The notes: a model not told the origin generated them from the sequence alone. Numbered from the stretch's first letter, positions 11,071 to 23,963 are shown. The stretch is 64,000 bases of DNA from Cyclina sinensis (GCA_012932295.1 JAAONU010000002.1:40111521-40175520); one strand, 5' to 3'. Translations and numbers: made by a program.

Positions 11071-12550
11071 TGTAAATCCACCAATAAGCTTATATTCTGT
11101 AGTGAGGTAAGGTCACAGACTGCTTAAGTGTTTGTGAATAATCTTGATTTTGTCTGAAAGAGGTAGGGGTCCATTTTTGAAAGAAGAAAGAGTCTAGGTG
11201 CAAATTTTGAAAGAAGAAGGAGACAGACTCACATCCAGCATATCTCATCACAAGTAAAATAACGTGATTTTGCTTATTTACTGGCCAATCTGATGATAAA
11301 AAAACCCACATCATTTTTAGCAATGGAAAACAACTTATAGATTGTTCAGTGCTAGTCTGCCAGATAGAATGTTGATGAAGTGTTGTGTATTTTACAAAAC
11401 TACAATATAATATTCCCACAGGTTGTTTTAGATAAGATGCAATTACAGTCAGCTTTGAAATCAAAGAAGGCCATTATTGAATTATGATTAATTCATTATG
11501 AGGGAGATACAACACGAAGGTGAAATGAGTAATTTGTCATTATTGCAGTAAACATAATTTAATATATGATATTTTGGCATGATTTTAATGTATAAAGCTG
11601 TCTATGTAAATCAAAATAAGTTTTTCTTCCAATTTGCTCTATGGAAATGAAAATAAGGGGCATTATAAAAAGTAGTTCCTCAGACTTCTGTGTCCTTAAA
11701 ATGGAGGAATGTTACAAATTCATTTGTGAGATTAAATTTTAATAGTTGTTTTTTGTTTTGTTTTTTGTTTTGTTTTTATAAATTAACATAGTTATTTCTT
11801 AAATCATGATTAGGCTTTAAAACAAAATTTTAGTGAAATAAAGAGTATATAAGTATAGCCTGTTTAAATTAACTGAACATTCACATCTCCAGTATGACCT
11901 ATGGTAAAACTTAAATCCTTAACATATATCACTGAAAGTTTAAGTAACCTTTCCATTCAAGTTTTTTTTCTAAAACAATATATCAAATATCATCAGCCTT
12001 AAAATAAATAATAAGCTTTTCAAATTTTCTAAAATATTCAGTTACAACCACACTGCAAAATATGTGTGTGGTCAACCTATCATCTTGATGTTTTCTTTGT
12101 AATTTTCACAATTTTCACCACTAGTGTTAACATTCTGTCAAAGTTTTACTGCATTTAAATTGCATGGCCTGCACCAACTGATTACAATATTTGCACTGCA
12201 ATACAACAAAGGCCACTGGTTTATTTCAAATGAAACCACTTCAACTATAATCAAAGTACTTAAGGTGTTTATTGGACAAAGACTACATTTGTGAAGCCCC
12301 ATAATCTGGTGCTCACTGTGTGAAATCGTTTCATTTTACAGAGGCTGCAATTACTTTGATTTCAAATACTTCATTGCAACCTGGGGTGAAACTGATGAAA
12401 ACTTTAAAATAGGCCCATACTCAGTTCAAAAATAAGGAAGCTTTAATCTATTTCTAGAAATTATATGTTGCAAAAAAAGACAGTATTTTTAGAAAATATC
12501 CAAATTTCCTAAAATAACACACATCATAGATATCTGACATTGTTACTTCT
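11071..12550. other. No gene recognised; short (TTTTTG)n tract
   Basis: AT-rich. A low-complexity T/G tract lies at about 11748-11777. A 124-codon minus-strand frame (11090-11464) shows no domain, no coding-like composition and no splice context, and is left out. Confidence 0.45.
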
Positions 12551-12555
12551 TCAAA

Positions 12556-13215
12556 TATCACAACTTCTGCACAAACCACAACTTCACTTTAAACACGACA
12601 CAAATTCCACACATATCACAACTCCCACACAGTTATCACAACTGCCACACATATCAGAACTTCCAAACTTATCACAACATCTTTAAATATTACAGTCTCA
12701 ACACATATAACAACTGCCACACATATCACAACATCCTTCAATATCACAATCTCAACACATATATCACAACTGCCATACATATCACAACATCTTTCAATAT
12801 CACAATCACAACACATATATCACAACTGCCACACATATCACAACTTCCAAACTTATCACAACATCTTTAAATATCACAATCTCAACACATATTACAACTG
12901 CCACACATATCACAACATCTTTCAGTATCACAATCTCAACACATATATCACAACTGCCACACATATCACAACATCTTTCAGTATCACAATCTCAACACTT
13001 ATAATAATCACAACTGCCACACATATCACAACATCTTTCAGTATCACAATCTCAACACATATATCACAACTGCCATACATATCACAACTGCCACACATAT
13101 CACAACATCTTTCAATATCACAATCTCAACACATATATCACAGCTGCCACACATATCACAACATCTTTCAGTATCACAATCTCAACACACATATCACAAC
13201 TGCTGCACATACAAT
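12556..13215. repeat. Satellite of ~56-bp units built from shorter ATCACAAC modules
   Basis: About a dozen copies of a ~56-bp unit combine CATATCACAACTGCCACA, CATATCACAACATCTTTCA and GTATCACAATCTCAACA. Each part is itself a variant of an ~18-bp module containing TATCACAA, so the array is a repeat of repeats. Some units lack or duplicate one module (for example near 13080). Confidence 0.92.
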
Positions 13216-13219
13216 ATAC

Positions 13220-14935
13220 TATAACATCTTAAAATATCATAATAAAAGGCTAAGGAATAAAGATCGGCTTATCTGAGGCTCTGAGGATTTCTCAGGTTGT
13301 CACACTACAACACTACACAATTTAGCTTGGTAGCACAAACTGTAATTGTATTCTTTGGATAATAATGGATCGAGATAATGAAATTTACAAAAAAATAATG
13401 ATGCATCAATTTTGTACAAATATGGCAACATAATTCTTTTAAATTTTGCAAGATTTACACATAACTAGTCCCTAATGGGTGAAAAGTTCTATCATAAATT
13501 ATCATTATGCTCACAAAGGTTTTTTTCTGATTCATTCAAAAGCTATTTTGTAATTTACACAAAAGGACACATTTAATCTGTTTAGATGAAAACTAGTGTT
13601 TGTTGTTTATTCCTTTTATTTTTTCTATTTCTGTAAAATATCAGAATTTTATGTACTGAATTTCAAATTTACATAATCTTTTATATTTTTTCCTGAAATT
13701 TTCTTATATAATGCGAAGTGCAAATAAAATTATTTTCTCCCTTTAATTTAAAATTTTCCTAAAATTATGATAAGCTATCGGTCCTAATGCTTCATAAAAA
13801 GGACATGCACATTATAATGTCAACATAACTACATGCTAATACAAGTTTTCTCGGAACAATGGTACTAATATTTTATAATGTTTGAAAAAAAGAAGAAAAA
13901 AACACACCCCTATTTTAATTATCAGGTTTGATATCGCCAGAAATCAAAAGACATGTACATTTTAGTGTTCACATAACAAACTAACCGAGCATACAAAAGT
14001 AAACCTTTCAAAACTGAGGACTTTTTATAGTGAACAAGAAAAATAACCAAAATAAAATTGCTGCCCAAGTCCTCAAACAAATATTTCTGTCACAGTAGGA
14101 GCATTCACACTTTTTTCATTCAGACTCTAAGACTGTTTTGGTTGTAACTTTCCTTGACATTTTGAAAAAGAAGCTAGCAACTTCCACTTTGTGGTAGACA
14201 GGAATCTCCTGCATCTAAAACGCATTTGTTTTGAAGTATGGGTGGGCTCTCAGCTTTTTGGATCTGTCAAAGTAGCATTAAACTTTATGGACGTTTAGCG
14301 CTTCAAGCCAGGAAGCTAAGCATAAGCTCAAAAAAAAAATGGAAATACGTTCTCGCAGCCCTGTTATTACAGCATGTTTTGAATTATGTCATGCATGTTA
14401 CACTTCATGTTTTATGATGAAAATCCATTATCACACAAACTTATTGCAGTAATTGCTGTGCAATCATCATGCTGTTTTGCACAAGAATTCACGGGTAACA
14501 TTAAACAAATACTTCTTAAGTTTGCATAAATCTGCCATACTCACAACATGAAACATTAGAAACTTGTCTACAATAGCATAATTTTGTCATTGTAGAAAAC
14601 TATTAAAGCCTATTTGATTTATGCTAATTATGATTCCAGTTCTGAGAGCATTTCTTTTTTTTCCACTCTCCATTTGAGTCCCCAACGGTTATTTCCCATC
14701 CAATGGTTAATCTGAGACCATTTCTTACTCTCTCAGCCAAAACATCCCCAAAACCTACCCCTATTAGCTTTTCTGTTCTACTCTGTATATTCATTAAATT
14801 AAAGAGTCCTGAAACATGTTGCATTCAATTAATGTGAAATGGTCTGCTGCAAGTCTGCACAGGGATCAACTACTCTTATCATTTTCTGCTGATTTCTTGT
14901 GCAAGCCTACTGTATGCATACTTGTAACAGGTGGT
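13220..14935. other. No gene called
   Basis: AT-rich throughout. One minus-strand stretch (14624-14818) follows a plausible acceptor (TTTCAG) and reads with balanced composition, including LIGVGFGDVLAERVRNG. No family was recognised and no partner exon was found, so it is noted only. Confidence 0.4.
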
Positions 14936-14937
14936 GA

Positions 14938-15025
14938 AAAATCATGTCTCGACCGGGACTTGAACCCAGGACCTTCCACTTACAGGGTGGACAGTCTAAC
15001 AACTGAGCTACCTTGAAGCCACATG
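14938..15025 (-). repeat. tRNA-derived SINE head, minus strand
   Basis: On the minus strand: A box TAGCTCAGTTG, a perfect 5-bp anticodon stem (TCCAC/GTGGA) around the 7-nt loop CCTGTAA, and a T arm CTGGG-TTCAAGT-CCCGG with B box GGTTCAAGTCC. The acceptor arms do not pair (TTCAAGG against TCGAGAC), so this is a tRNA-derived repeat head rather than a tRNA gene. The loop would suggest a threonine tRNA ancestor. The 3' boundary of the element was not identified. Confidence 0.7.
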
Positions 15026-15119
15026 GTTTTGCCATATTGATATCACCATTATACCTGTACCTGGCTACATATTGATACTTCTTCCTAGGTGACATTTAAG
15101 ACTTCAGTGACCTCTTTAA

Positions 15120-17590
15120 CAGAGACAATAAACTAATGTAGGTAAATCATAAATATCACTTGGGACACCTCAAGTGTTGTAAACAATGGCTTTTTTATAT
15201 GAAAATACTGTAATTAGAGGTTGACATTTGCCATTGAAGACCATTAATTCATTTGTTCACACACATTACAATTCAAATACTCCATACCATATGAGTTATA
15301 CAGATCATCTGATTGCATGAAAAGTGACAGTAAAAGTTTTATACTTTTACTTCAAGTCATATGACAAATACTACCTAATTAATTGTCCTACTCTGTCAAA
15401 ATATCTATTAAGACTGATGTAGCATTGGATAAGTTTTTTATGCATACTGAATATTAATATGCTTGTCGGTCCAAAAAAAAAATATTTTAGTATACTGACA
15501 AAAGATCTTTTCATATGTTTCATTCATCTTTCTATGACATCTTGTTACTACTGTACCCTGTCATATTTGCAATAACAATAACACTACAAAGAAGCAATAA
15601 AGTCTTAAAGGGAGTTAATTTCAGCGGAAGGTTGGGGTACAACAAATAACCTATTTAGGTCTTTTGGGTAAAATACGAAATGTTTGATGAGTTAGAGGGG
15701 GATCAATCCTAATGTGTTGTGTTTTTACCTCAACAAAAAAACAACAACAAACAAACAAAAAATAGGAAACATGTGAAACATTTATAATGTTTCTAGACCT
15801 TGAAATACCTAAAAGAGAACTTAAGGGTGACAAAATATTTTAGGTGAATTATAAATGATATGGATAACATATAAAATTTCTGTTGTCATAGAAACTGATT
15901 TTGAATTGTTAGATTTGAAATCAAATTTTTTGTGACATTTTGACAGTGAATAGTTTCCCTAAATTTACCTGTAGGATATTCAAACAAGGCACATCTAAAC
16001 ATTTAAATTTCAACAACTAGTAACTTTCGTAAAGCCTACTGATTCATGTAGGGTAAATTTTATTTTTTATAATAAAATAAAGAAAATCATTTACTTTTAT
16101 TTCCATTCATCGGATACTTCACAGCTCTCATTAATTTTGTCAATGGCCCTAAAGGTACTGCTTTTTTTTTACACAATTCATAGGGGGTTACTTCCCCTAC
16201 CATATCAAATCAGTAACCATTGCACACGTTGAGAAAGAGTAATATTACACTTTGAAAATTTTTTCTTTCAATTTTAATTTTTCACTTCAAAAGCATTTTT
16301 ACTGTAAGGATATAATATGGAACCTGTTAAAATAGACAAAAATATTACCAAAACAACGGTCCATTAACTTTATTGATATTTGGAATAATTCATTCTTTCC
16401 CATTGTCAAGACCAGTGATTCTTGTTTTGTGTTAGCAGTGCTTAAAACAGGTTTACTTCAGTTAGAATAAATTCACTAACAAGATAAGGTATTTATATCT
16501 AACACAGTTTTTAAAAAGTACACAAATTAAAAAAAAAAATGGAGTTCTAATGTTGCTTCATTAAAGACAGTTCTAGTATATAATTTATGGAGAATTTCAG
16601 TGCAATACTATTGTAACTATGAAGGAAATACAATATTTTTTTACTTAGCCATTTATTTATTTATTTATTTAATTGAGTTATAATTATTTTGTATAAGTTT
16701 TAATTTATTTTGACACAAATTGTAACTTATTAAAAAAGCTTTTAAAAATAAACATTTCTTTCATTCAACCAATTAAACAAATATTTGGCAGCATCCTTGA
16801 AGATTTTGTCCTGTTTAATATACTGACTATTATGCTAACATATGTATGATGAGGGTTGTACAGAAATACTTTGTGCTTCTGTTATATGCTTCTGTTTGCT
16901 ACTGATTTTAGACATTCCATACAAGCTTGGATCCACAACCCTTTACTAATTCTGAAGTGCAGCCATGATCTGTATCTGTACTGTAATTTACAATTTGCAA
17001 CTTGTCATACTGCAGGAGAAAGTAGATATTTATAGAATTGTGAATGATTTCTGCATGGCAAGTTATTTACAACACAGGACTAAATTCATTTGCATTAGAA
17101 CTGGCACGTGCCCTAGATCTACTTCACATCTGCTGTCCTAATAGTACAATTAACAAATAGTGGCAAGCAACCCACTTTAAATTTGACACCCACCTCCTTC
17201 AGCCTTAATTGTTGCAGAAATTAGCCTCAGGATATTTCACACTTGTTTTTGAGTGTTTGTAGCACCTCTGGATATAAATATTCAGAGCGACCATACATCA
17301 TGCAAGCAGTGCGCTTGCACTTTTGTTATTTTGTGAATACAGCTGCTTTTAATATGCCATACGTAGTGTCCACAAAATTTATGCATATCTGAGATACTTT
17401 AGTTTCCATTTTCAATTATATAATTTAAAGCAATATATCAAAAGAATTCAGACCAATACTTAGCCCTTACTCATCAAGTTTCTGCTGCACCTGGAAATGT
17501 CTGTCTCTACATTTCCATTAACAAAATTTTTCAATGATTCAAAGAAATAAGTAAAAGCATTAGTTCATTAACCTTTACCATTTTTTTTCT
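15120..17590. other. No gene; (TTTA)n at 16651-16670
   Basis: AT-rich, with several homopolymer runs. The (TTTA)n block contains AATAAA on the minus strand and would be the nearest poly(A) signal downstream of the candidate terminal exon at 17597-17640. Confidence 0.4.
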
Positions 17591-17596
17591 TCACAT

Positions 17597-17640
17597 CTAG
17601 TGCAAATCATAATCAGTTTCATCATCTGTGATTGGCACTC
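17597..17640 (-). CDS. Candidate C-terminal exon, gene unidentified
   Basis: On the minus strand an acceptor (ATTTCTAG ending at 17641) is followed by 2 nt and 14 codons ending in TAG. The reading is VPITDDETDYDLH, an acidic tail of the kind seen at protein C-termini. It needs a preceding exon ending in phase 1; the piece at 18828-18867 fits. The protein was not recognised. Other exon-like minus-strand pieces nearby (about 17890-17938, 18068-18090, 19366-19429) could be alternative exons or chance. Confidence 0.25.
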
Positions 17641-18827
17641 CTAGAAATGATAAATGGATTAGTGTCCAAACAGAATGAAAGATGAGTCCATTTGAGAAAT
17701 TAGCAGGGTATGTTTTAACTGTGTTTCATATATCAAAATGACCAACCTCTAAGGTTTATAAGACACATTGATCATTCTTCAATTTACGTTATAGATATAT
17801 GAATTGCTTATGACTGCTAGACACTTAATAAGCAAGTTATCAGTTAACAAAAACAACCAGAAACATAAGACTGGGTTTTGAACAGAGTCTGAAGCACTCC
17901 CATCTCCATGAAAAACACCAGAGAGTCCTGTGAATCAATATTTTTGTAACAAAGTATTACATCAGAATGTTTTTGCACAGTAAGAGTACATTATAAAAAT
18001 TGATTATTTTGTCTTAAGTATCTTTTATATATTTTCTTGTCCACTTTGAGTTTTCAGTTTGTTAAGTAATCTAATGTTACCTACGCTATAGCTGAGAAAA
18101 GAATTCAAGGAATTGCCAAGAAATTTCAAAACTCAGATCATAGTGGATACGATTTATAGAATTTTGTATAAAGTTTATGCATAAGATAACAGCTGAACAC
18201 TTCACAGGAATCTGAGGACCTATATTGTTAAAACGAGGAATACAATTACTGTGACTACTTGTAGACCTACTTGACAACTTGAACTGCAATATTTGTCCAA
18301 AATACTGCTAAAAGGAAGTTTCTTTTGTCTTATAACAAATTCTGCTATTAGTCTCTATTCTGAGCGATCTAATCTTGCATATCCTTCATGCATAATTCTT
18401 TCAAACCACTGAATGAAATTTCCAGACATCATGCATCATTTCTTTTCAGGTTCAGCTAAAGGAAACCAGCAAGAACACCCAACTTTCTGTGGTTTTTACA
18501 CATGTGCTTCTTTGCTTGTTCCTCTGTCTTTTCTTGTTCTTTTAATGTTTTACTGTTTGTTTCACATGAATAAACTGGCACCTGCTGTAACTAGATCATA
18601 ACTTTTGCACTTTTAAAGTACAGGGCTAGAAAATGTTTTCACTACACAAATTGATATTTCCTTGAGTGTAATGAAATAAAAACTGACCAAAGTTATCAAA
18701 GAACAAAATATGTGTTCGAGAAAGCCACCTTAACATTCTGAGTTTTGACTTCTTTGATTCTTAAACCCTAAATGTTTTTACACTCTGTAAGCCATGTATG
18801 GACAAGGATTATGAAAAGACAACTCAC

Positions 18828-18867
18828 CAACACATCCTTGTATCATAATAAAATTGCCAAAATTTAT
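18828..18867 (-). CDS. Candidate penultimate exon of the same gene
   Basis: Forty nt on the minus strand end at a consensus donor TTG|GTGAGT and leave in phase 1, which matches the exon at 17597-17640; the joined codon is GGA (Gly). The frame reads INFGNFIMIQGCV. The acceptor (CATAAAG) is weak. Support is only splice-string quality plus phase agreement. Confidence 0.2.
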
Positions 18868-19949
18868 CTTTATGGGTTATGAAACGAACATATAGCTCTT
18901 AAATATCAAACTATGATCCTAAAACAGCAGTTGAATGAGTAAGTTGAACATATTTCGTAATTCTAACTGGAAATACATTCTAAACATTTCTCAAAATAGA
19001 GACCATGTCTGTTAATATCTTGATATTTCACAGCATTTACTTCATTTTTTTAACAACAATCCTCTTACAACAGTAGGAGTCCTTTCTAAAGTACTCTCCA
19101 ACTATTTTGCATTTGAAGTTAAAATCAGTACAACACCTGTGAAGTCAGGAAAGAAAAAGCAGGACGTAGTACCAAGAACTAAAGTCACCAAGTCACAGGA
19201 GCGATTACACAATAAAAGGATGATAAAGTCAGAAGAAGCAATACAAGATTCTGTTGACTATATTTCAAAAGCATCATGACATCCTGAGAGTTACGTCAAT
19301 TGTGGTCCACAACTTCTCGAAGAGCTTGCAGTTCACATGTCACTAATTGCTACGGATATCACTACTTGTTGACAGGGGGCAATCACTAGACATCTTCCTG
19401 CTGCGGTCTATTTGATCGTCAATCCCACTCTGTTACTTCCTGCTTAAATCGTAAACAGATAAATTGAGTGAGAACACTTTGCCATGACCCAGTCAAGAGA
19501 CCTGGCCTATGTGACAAGGCTAAGTTAAGAAGCCATGTTAATTTATTAGTATCAAGTGCTTTATGAATTGCATTCCATGATGATAATCATATAAATACTG
19601 CCAAAACTGAAAACAGCAACTTGTTTTTCCTGTCCTGGAAAACATCTACTATTTTCACAACCTTGATCCTTCCCACCGCATGGCTATATTTAGACTCTAA
19701 GAAATTGTCTCAGTTTTTTTCCAAAGAAAAAGGAATGGTGTCAAACATACATCCTTTGGGAAAGTTTCATGCGTCATTGTTTGATTTCATAGCCATTTTT
19801 TTATCAAAATAAGATCATCATTTTCTGTTTTTCAAAAAGAAGGGCATTTATATGACTTATTTAAATTTTCAAAATACCCCTGCCCCCCGTCCGCAACTTT
19901 TTTACGAGAGATATTATTCCGTTTACATAAATACTAACTCCAGTTGCTA

Positions 19950-20144
19950 ACAGTGGTTGAGTGGTTAGGGCGCCATACTCCTTTATTGCTTGCCAGTTCT
20001 AATCCCACAAAGGTGAGATTCTCCAGAGACTATCCACTGAGTACTCATTCAAATCCAGGAAACAGTCACAAATAAAAGACAGATTAATATGTATAATTTG
20101 CAAGAATTTGCTTCCCAGATGATGTATAATAAGTAAGTTTAAAC
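19950..20144 (+). repeat. SINE-like element family B, copy 1
   Basis: A tRNA-like head (TGGTTGAGTGGTTAGGGCGCC; B-box-like AGTTCTAATCCC) is followed by a body containing GTGAGATTCTCCAGAGACT and TTTGCAAGAATTTGCTTCC. The same order of head and body motifs, diverged, occurs at 58189-58375. That two-copy colinearity is the main evidence that this is one element. Confidence 0.7.
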
Positions 20145-20877
20145 TGATCAGAATGATGTTTCAAAACTTAACAAAATGCTGTTTTCTGAAATTCACATGG
20201 AGAGCCTCTCTTACCATTAACTTGCTAAATTTTTTTAATGACTTGTTAATTCTTTTCGGACCGACCCATGTATCATTTTTATATACATATATTACATGAA
20301 AGCACACTGACCAGTTAGTGAACAGTAAAGACAGGGAGTTGTAAATGGGAAATGATTTCCACCAGTATGGTGATGATTAAAAGGGAGAAAATACTTTATC
20401 AGTTACTTCAAGCATCGTGCCTACTTTATATCTTGTAAAGCAGGTGTTTCCTGCACTTCTACATGATCTACCGCGATCTGCCGCTACAAACACAGCCTAA
20501 TTGCCTTGCGTAACTGTTGTTGTACTAGACTAGCACAGATTTCAACTAATTACTACTATCACTACACTTCCTGGAGAAAAGAAATACAAGGGTTAATAGG
20601 GCAGAAAAAATAAGGTGTTGTCTAACACTATATGATAGATTAGCTTAATCCGCCCAAGAAAATTAGATGTCTGGCAGACCTGCCAGTTTAATTGGTTTCT
20701 GAGAACTGATAATGCATTTTGTTAAAGGTGTCATGATATAGGAACATGATTGCAACAGGAAGGAAACAGTCAGACTGACCTCAGAAAAGCTCAATGTAAG
20801 CAAACAAGGCAAGGAAGCGTAATAATATTTTGCAAAGAAATGCAAAAAAAAAAAGAAAGAAAGAAAGAAGGTGACAA

Positions 20878-20965
20878 CGGTGACCTTGAATCCCTCACCT
20901 GAGTACAACCGTTTAAAACTTTTCATGACAAGAGGGCCATCATGGATCTCTCGTCTGAGGACTTT
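20878..20965. repeat. Fragment of a dispersed repeat containing GACAAGAGGGCCATCATGG
   Basis: CTCACCTGAGTAC followed by GACAAGAGGGCCAT resembles, from memory, a very common dispersed sequence of bivalve genomes. There is no second copy in this window to confirm it. Confidence 0.35.
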
Positions 20966-21453
20966 GACTGTGAGTCTGCTTTTTAGCAAACGTCAGAAGC
21001 AATATTCCATTTTCTTATTTAATATTTTCAAAAATATATTATTTTATGCAAATAAAACCCATGGGGACAGAGGCAATTTTTGAGCTAGCAGCTTGTGAGA
21101 AGATGTCATTTGAAGCCAAATATTGACAAAACTCTATTTTTAGCTCTGGCGGCCGTTTTTTTGCAATGAAAAGAAACCTGACCTTAATTATTTAAATTCC
21201 GGGAAATTTAAAGAACCAAAGTATGAAATTTAGAAGAAACAAAAAATATCTTTAAAAATATAATCGACATAGAAACAGTACAAAATTAATGTCCCATTAG
21301 TTATTGGCAAATGTAAAACGCACGTAGTAATCGAATGTCCTATATCATAACAGTTTAGGCTATAAACAAAAACAATTAAGTTAACATTGAGTTAAGTTAG
21401 ATGCTGAAAGTGTCAATATCATTTTCAGAAAAAATGAACTAAATATTTAGTCA

Positions 21454-21670
21454 TATTTATTATATATTTATTCCATTTAATATATTTTTCATGGATAAGA
21501 CGTTTTGATATTTAATTTACAACTGCATTAATGAGTTTTTTTCCCAGAAAAATAAATATTTACTTTTATTTATTATAGTTTTATTTATTATATATTTATT
21601 CCATTTAGTATAATTTTTCATGATTAAAACGTTTTGTTATTTAATAAACAGCTGTATTAATGTTATTTTT
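21454..21670 (+). repeat. Tandem duplication, ~128-bp period, two diverged copies
   Basis: The block beginning TATTTATTATATATTTATTC at about 21454 recurs at about 21582. Both copies continue with TTTTTCATG, ACGTTTTG and an ATTAATG stretch; small indels separate them. Confidence 0.75.
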
Positions 21671-21771
21671 ATTATTATTGAATTATTTTCAGAGGCAGTT
21701 AAACTAACAATTACAGATTCTGACCTACAATTTCATAATAGCAATACTTTTAACCAGTGGCAAACGGGAGA

Positions 21772-21960
21772 CGCTCAAAATCCCCTCAGTCAAAACCCTA
21801 TTGGCTGAAATAAGGTGTTCATAATCCCCTCAATGGTTAGTCAAAACCCCCTAGGCAAAAATGATGAGGTGGTCAAAAACCCCTTGGCAAAAATGATGGG
21901 ATAGTCAATACCCCCTCAATATGATAATAATCCCCTTTACTCAAACCACAACCTTCCCCT
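21772..21960 (+). repeat. Degenerate short repeats of GTCAAAAMCCCCT
   Basis: Variants of TCAAAAYCCCCT and GGCAAAAATGATG alternate irregularly (for example 21852-21900). It looks like a decayed minisatellite; no unit length holds throughout. Confidence 0.5.
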
Positions 21961-22039
21961 TTAATCTTTGCCTGTTTGAAAGCAGTTATTGTGTTGAGTA
22001 GTGGGGAGGGCAATTAGGAAAAGGCAATTACATTGAGTA

Positions 22040-22329
22040 GGGGATGTGGTCCAGTGGTAACGCGCTGGACTGGTATTCCAGGGGTCCCCGAGTTCGACCC
22101 CCGCTCCTCCACTAACATTACTAATAGTCTTTCGGATGAGACGTTAAACCGAGGTCCCATGTATCAGTGCTATACACTGAGCATGTAAAAGAACCAGGGG
22201 TGTCTCTGGAATGGGATGCTTTCTGTATCTTGCACTACCCCCACAACATAAAATAACAAATCTCTTCAGGGGGCGTCGGTCATATGGGCAACCGGTACCG
22301 ACGGTAAATAAGCTCAAATAGATAGATAG
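22040..22329 (+). mobile_element. tRNA-derived SINE family A, near full length
   Basis: The head has A box TGGTCCAGTGG, an anticodon-like hairpin (CTGGA/TCCAG) and B box AGTTCGACCCC, followed by CTCCTCCACTAACATTA. The body carries CTTTCGGATGAGACGTTAAA and GTCCCATGTATCAGTGC and ends in TAAATAAGCTCAAATAGATA, with a short GATA tail. The GGATGAGACGTTAAACC core occurs, from memory, in SINEs of several marine invertebrates. The tail half matches 41622-41798 and the head matches 53801-53883, which confirms family membership. It would have been transcribed by Pol III and copied by a partner LINE; no LINE was seen here. Confidence 0.88.
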
Positions 22330-23095
22330 CAGGGGAAAATCTACCTTTTCACAATAAAGTAGACCTGATATTTAATGACTCAGTTGGGAGAAGTCAGAAC
22401 CACTACTTCTACAAAAAAATAATAAAAAAATAGATAAAACAAACAAAAATACATTTTATTACATTTTAATTAAAGTGATTAGTTTGCTTTTTTTTAGTTA
22501 CATTTTCTCCATTTTATATACTAGCAAAATGTATTGAATGATTAAATCAGTATTTTTTAAGGGAACCAGTACAAACAATTATATTTTTCTCTAATCAATT
22601 AACACATATTGGTCAACAAAGGAATTTAATTAAACATTTTCATCAGCGTATTAATTTTATTTTTCTAGTGTTGAAAATGTGTTACAAATAAATACCAGCA
22701 AAGTGTATAAATTTAGTTTTTAGTAATATTTCACTAATAAGCTAGTTAATTAAAGATGAAAGTTTGTGGAAAGAAAATATATTACTTTGTTAATGAGACC
22801 TGTAACACTTGAATCATGACATTGGCAGCTTTTTTACATAATAAAAACTTTAAATATTTCTGTAGCACACTTGTTCATAACACAAATAGTTGGTAATACC
22901 ACACAAGATTGTTTATACCATAATATTGTTTCAGCATGTCTTTGCTTGTAGCACATTCTCTGCTTAGTTTTCTTTTTTTTATCTTATTCTTATCACCGGA
23001 CAAAGGACATTTAAAAAGTCCTCAAGGGACTGAGCACCACTTGCATACTTCAAACAAAGATATTTCAATCTCTGCTGGTGAGCTATGGTGGCCTT
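22330..23095. other. No gene recognised
   Basis: AT-rich spacer between SINE A and the MULE remnant. The plus-strand open frame 22936-23418 mostly overlaps the minus-strand transposase and is its shadow. Confidence 0.5.
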
Positions 23096-23097
23096 CT

Positions 23098-23602
23098 TCA
23101 CACGTTTCTGAGGAGCTTCACCAACTCACATCGAATTATGTCTGCTACCACCATAGCTGCATCTTTGCCTACACACTTCACATCTGTCCACAGAGATGGA
23201 TTACTATGTTCAACAAGATGCTTAAATCCATTATTCCAGGATTTACACTGATTGTTAGTCCTAGTCTGATCAGAAATGGTGGCACTATGAACATTCCAGA
23301 TAATTGGCGGAAATCTAGGTGCTGTACGCCGAAACCTCATTATTCCATTTCCTGTTATCATAGCCCGAAAGGATCCATTCACCTAGTTAGTATCAAAATA
23401 CTCCAAGAGACACTGTAGATGGTCAGGGGTCTGTTCACGAAGATGAACCATACCTTCTTCTACATTGTCTGTTGGTAGAAAATGCGACCCCATCTAGTTT
23501 CCCACAAAACGATTTCTCCTCAACATCATTCTTGTAGTCAGACTGGAGACCCTCTATCTGCACTCTTCTCCAAATCGCCTGGGTAAGGTGGTAAAAGCAT
23601 CC
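23098..23602 (-). pseudogene. MULE-type transposase remnant, downstream exon
   Basis: On the minus strand a splice acceptor (TTGATTCCAG) opens an exon reading GCFYHLTQAIWRRVQ, the conserved Cys/His segment that follows the second catalytic Asp in Mutator-like transposases. The reading continues to FCGKLDGVAF and then shifts by one base in a four-base homopolymer at about 23479-23482. The frame resumes as EEGMVHLREQTPD, meets TAG at 23383-23385 where an aromatic residue would be expected, and runs on as VNGSFRAM to a stop at 23098. These lesions make it non-functional. The role in an intact element would be cut-and-paste DNA transposition in the nucleus. No terminal inverted repeats were found around it. 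Confidence 0.8.
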
Positions 23603-23963
23603 CTGGAATCAACAGAAATATTGTTACTAATCAGTTTACCAGCCCTTTACGGACACGGCTTTAACTTACAATGTAAGGATTTGTATTCACCATCAAGCAT
23701 GTCCTAATTGAAAACTATGTCAATAGTATTTCTTATTTCTTTATTTCTTATTTGATCCCAATTTGAAAAGTGTTCTCATATATTTGTGGCAATGTTTGTT
23801 TATCAAAATACATTGTAGAAACTTTGACTTGAATCATTATTCAAATAATTTGGATTATAAATACTTCTCCTTATGACCCTAAAGTCATATACAATCGGAA
23901 GTTATAAGTCGATAGTAAATAATGTAACAAATTTTAACTTCTAATGCTGTCTAAATTTTCTAC
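23603..23963 (-). other. Intron of the MULE remnant
   Basis: The donor CAG|GTAGAA (minus strand, GT at 23963-23962) and acceptor TTCCAG|G (AG at 23604-23603) lie exactly where the conserved domain is interrupted. Both flanking exons are in phase 0. The 361-bp interval is AT-rich and has no open frame in continuity, so an intron is the simplest reading. Confidence 0.7.

Noticed and set aside
11090..11464. 124-codon minus-strand open frame
   Set aside because: No domain, composition follows base content, no splice signals.
12616..12816. 66-codon minus-strand frame rich in Cys, Asp and Val
   Set aside because: Translation of the ~56-bp satellite; no independent coding evidence.
14938..15025. 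Functional tRNA-Thr gene on the minus strand
   Set aside because: Anticodon and T arms pair, but the acceptor stem does not and the D arm is imperfect; fits a SINE head.
19013..19279. Plus-strand open stretch with Lys-rich C-terminus (PVKSGKKKQDVVPRTKVTKS)
   Set aside because: Follows a plausible acceptor and ends in TGA, but lacks an ATG, a partner exon and any recognised family; the opposite strand nearby has competing exon-like pieces.
22936..23418. 160-codon plus-strand open frame
   Set aside because: Largely antisense to the MULE transposase remnant; a shadow frame.
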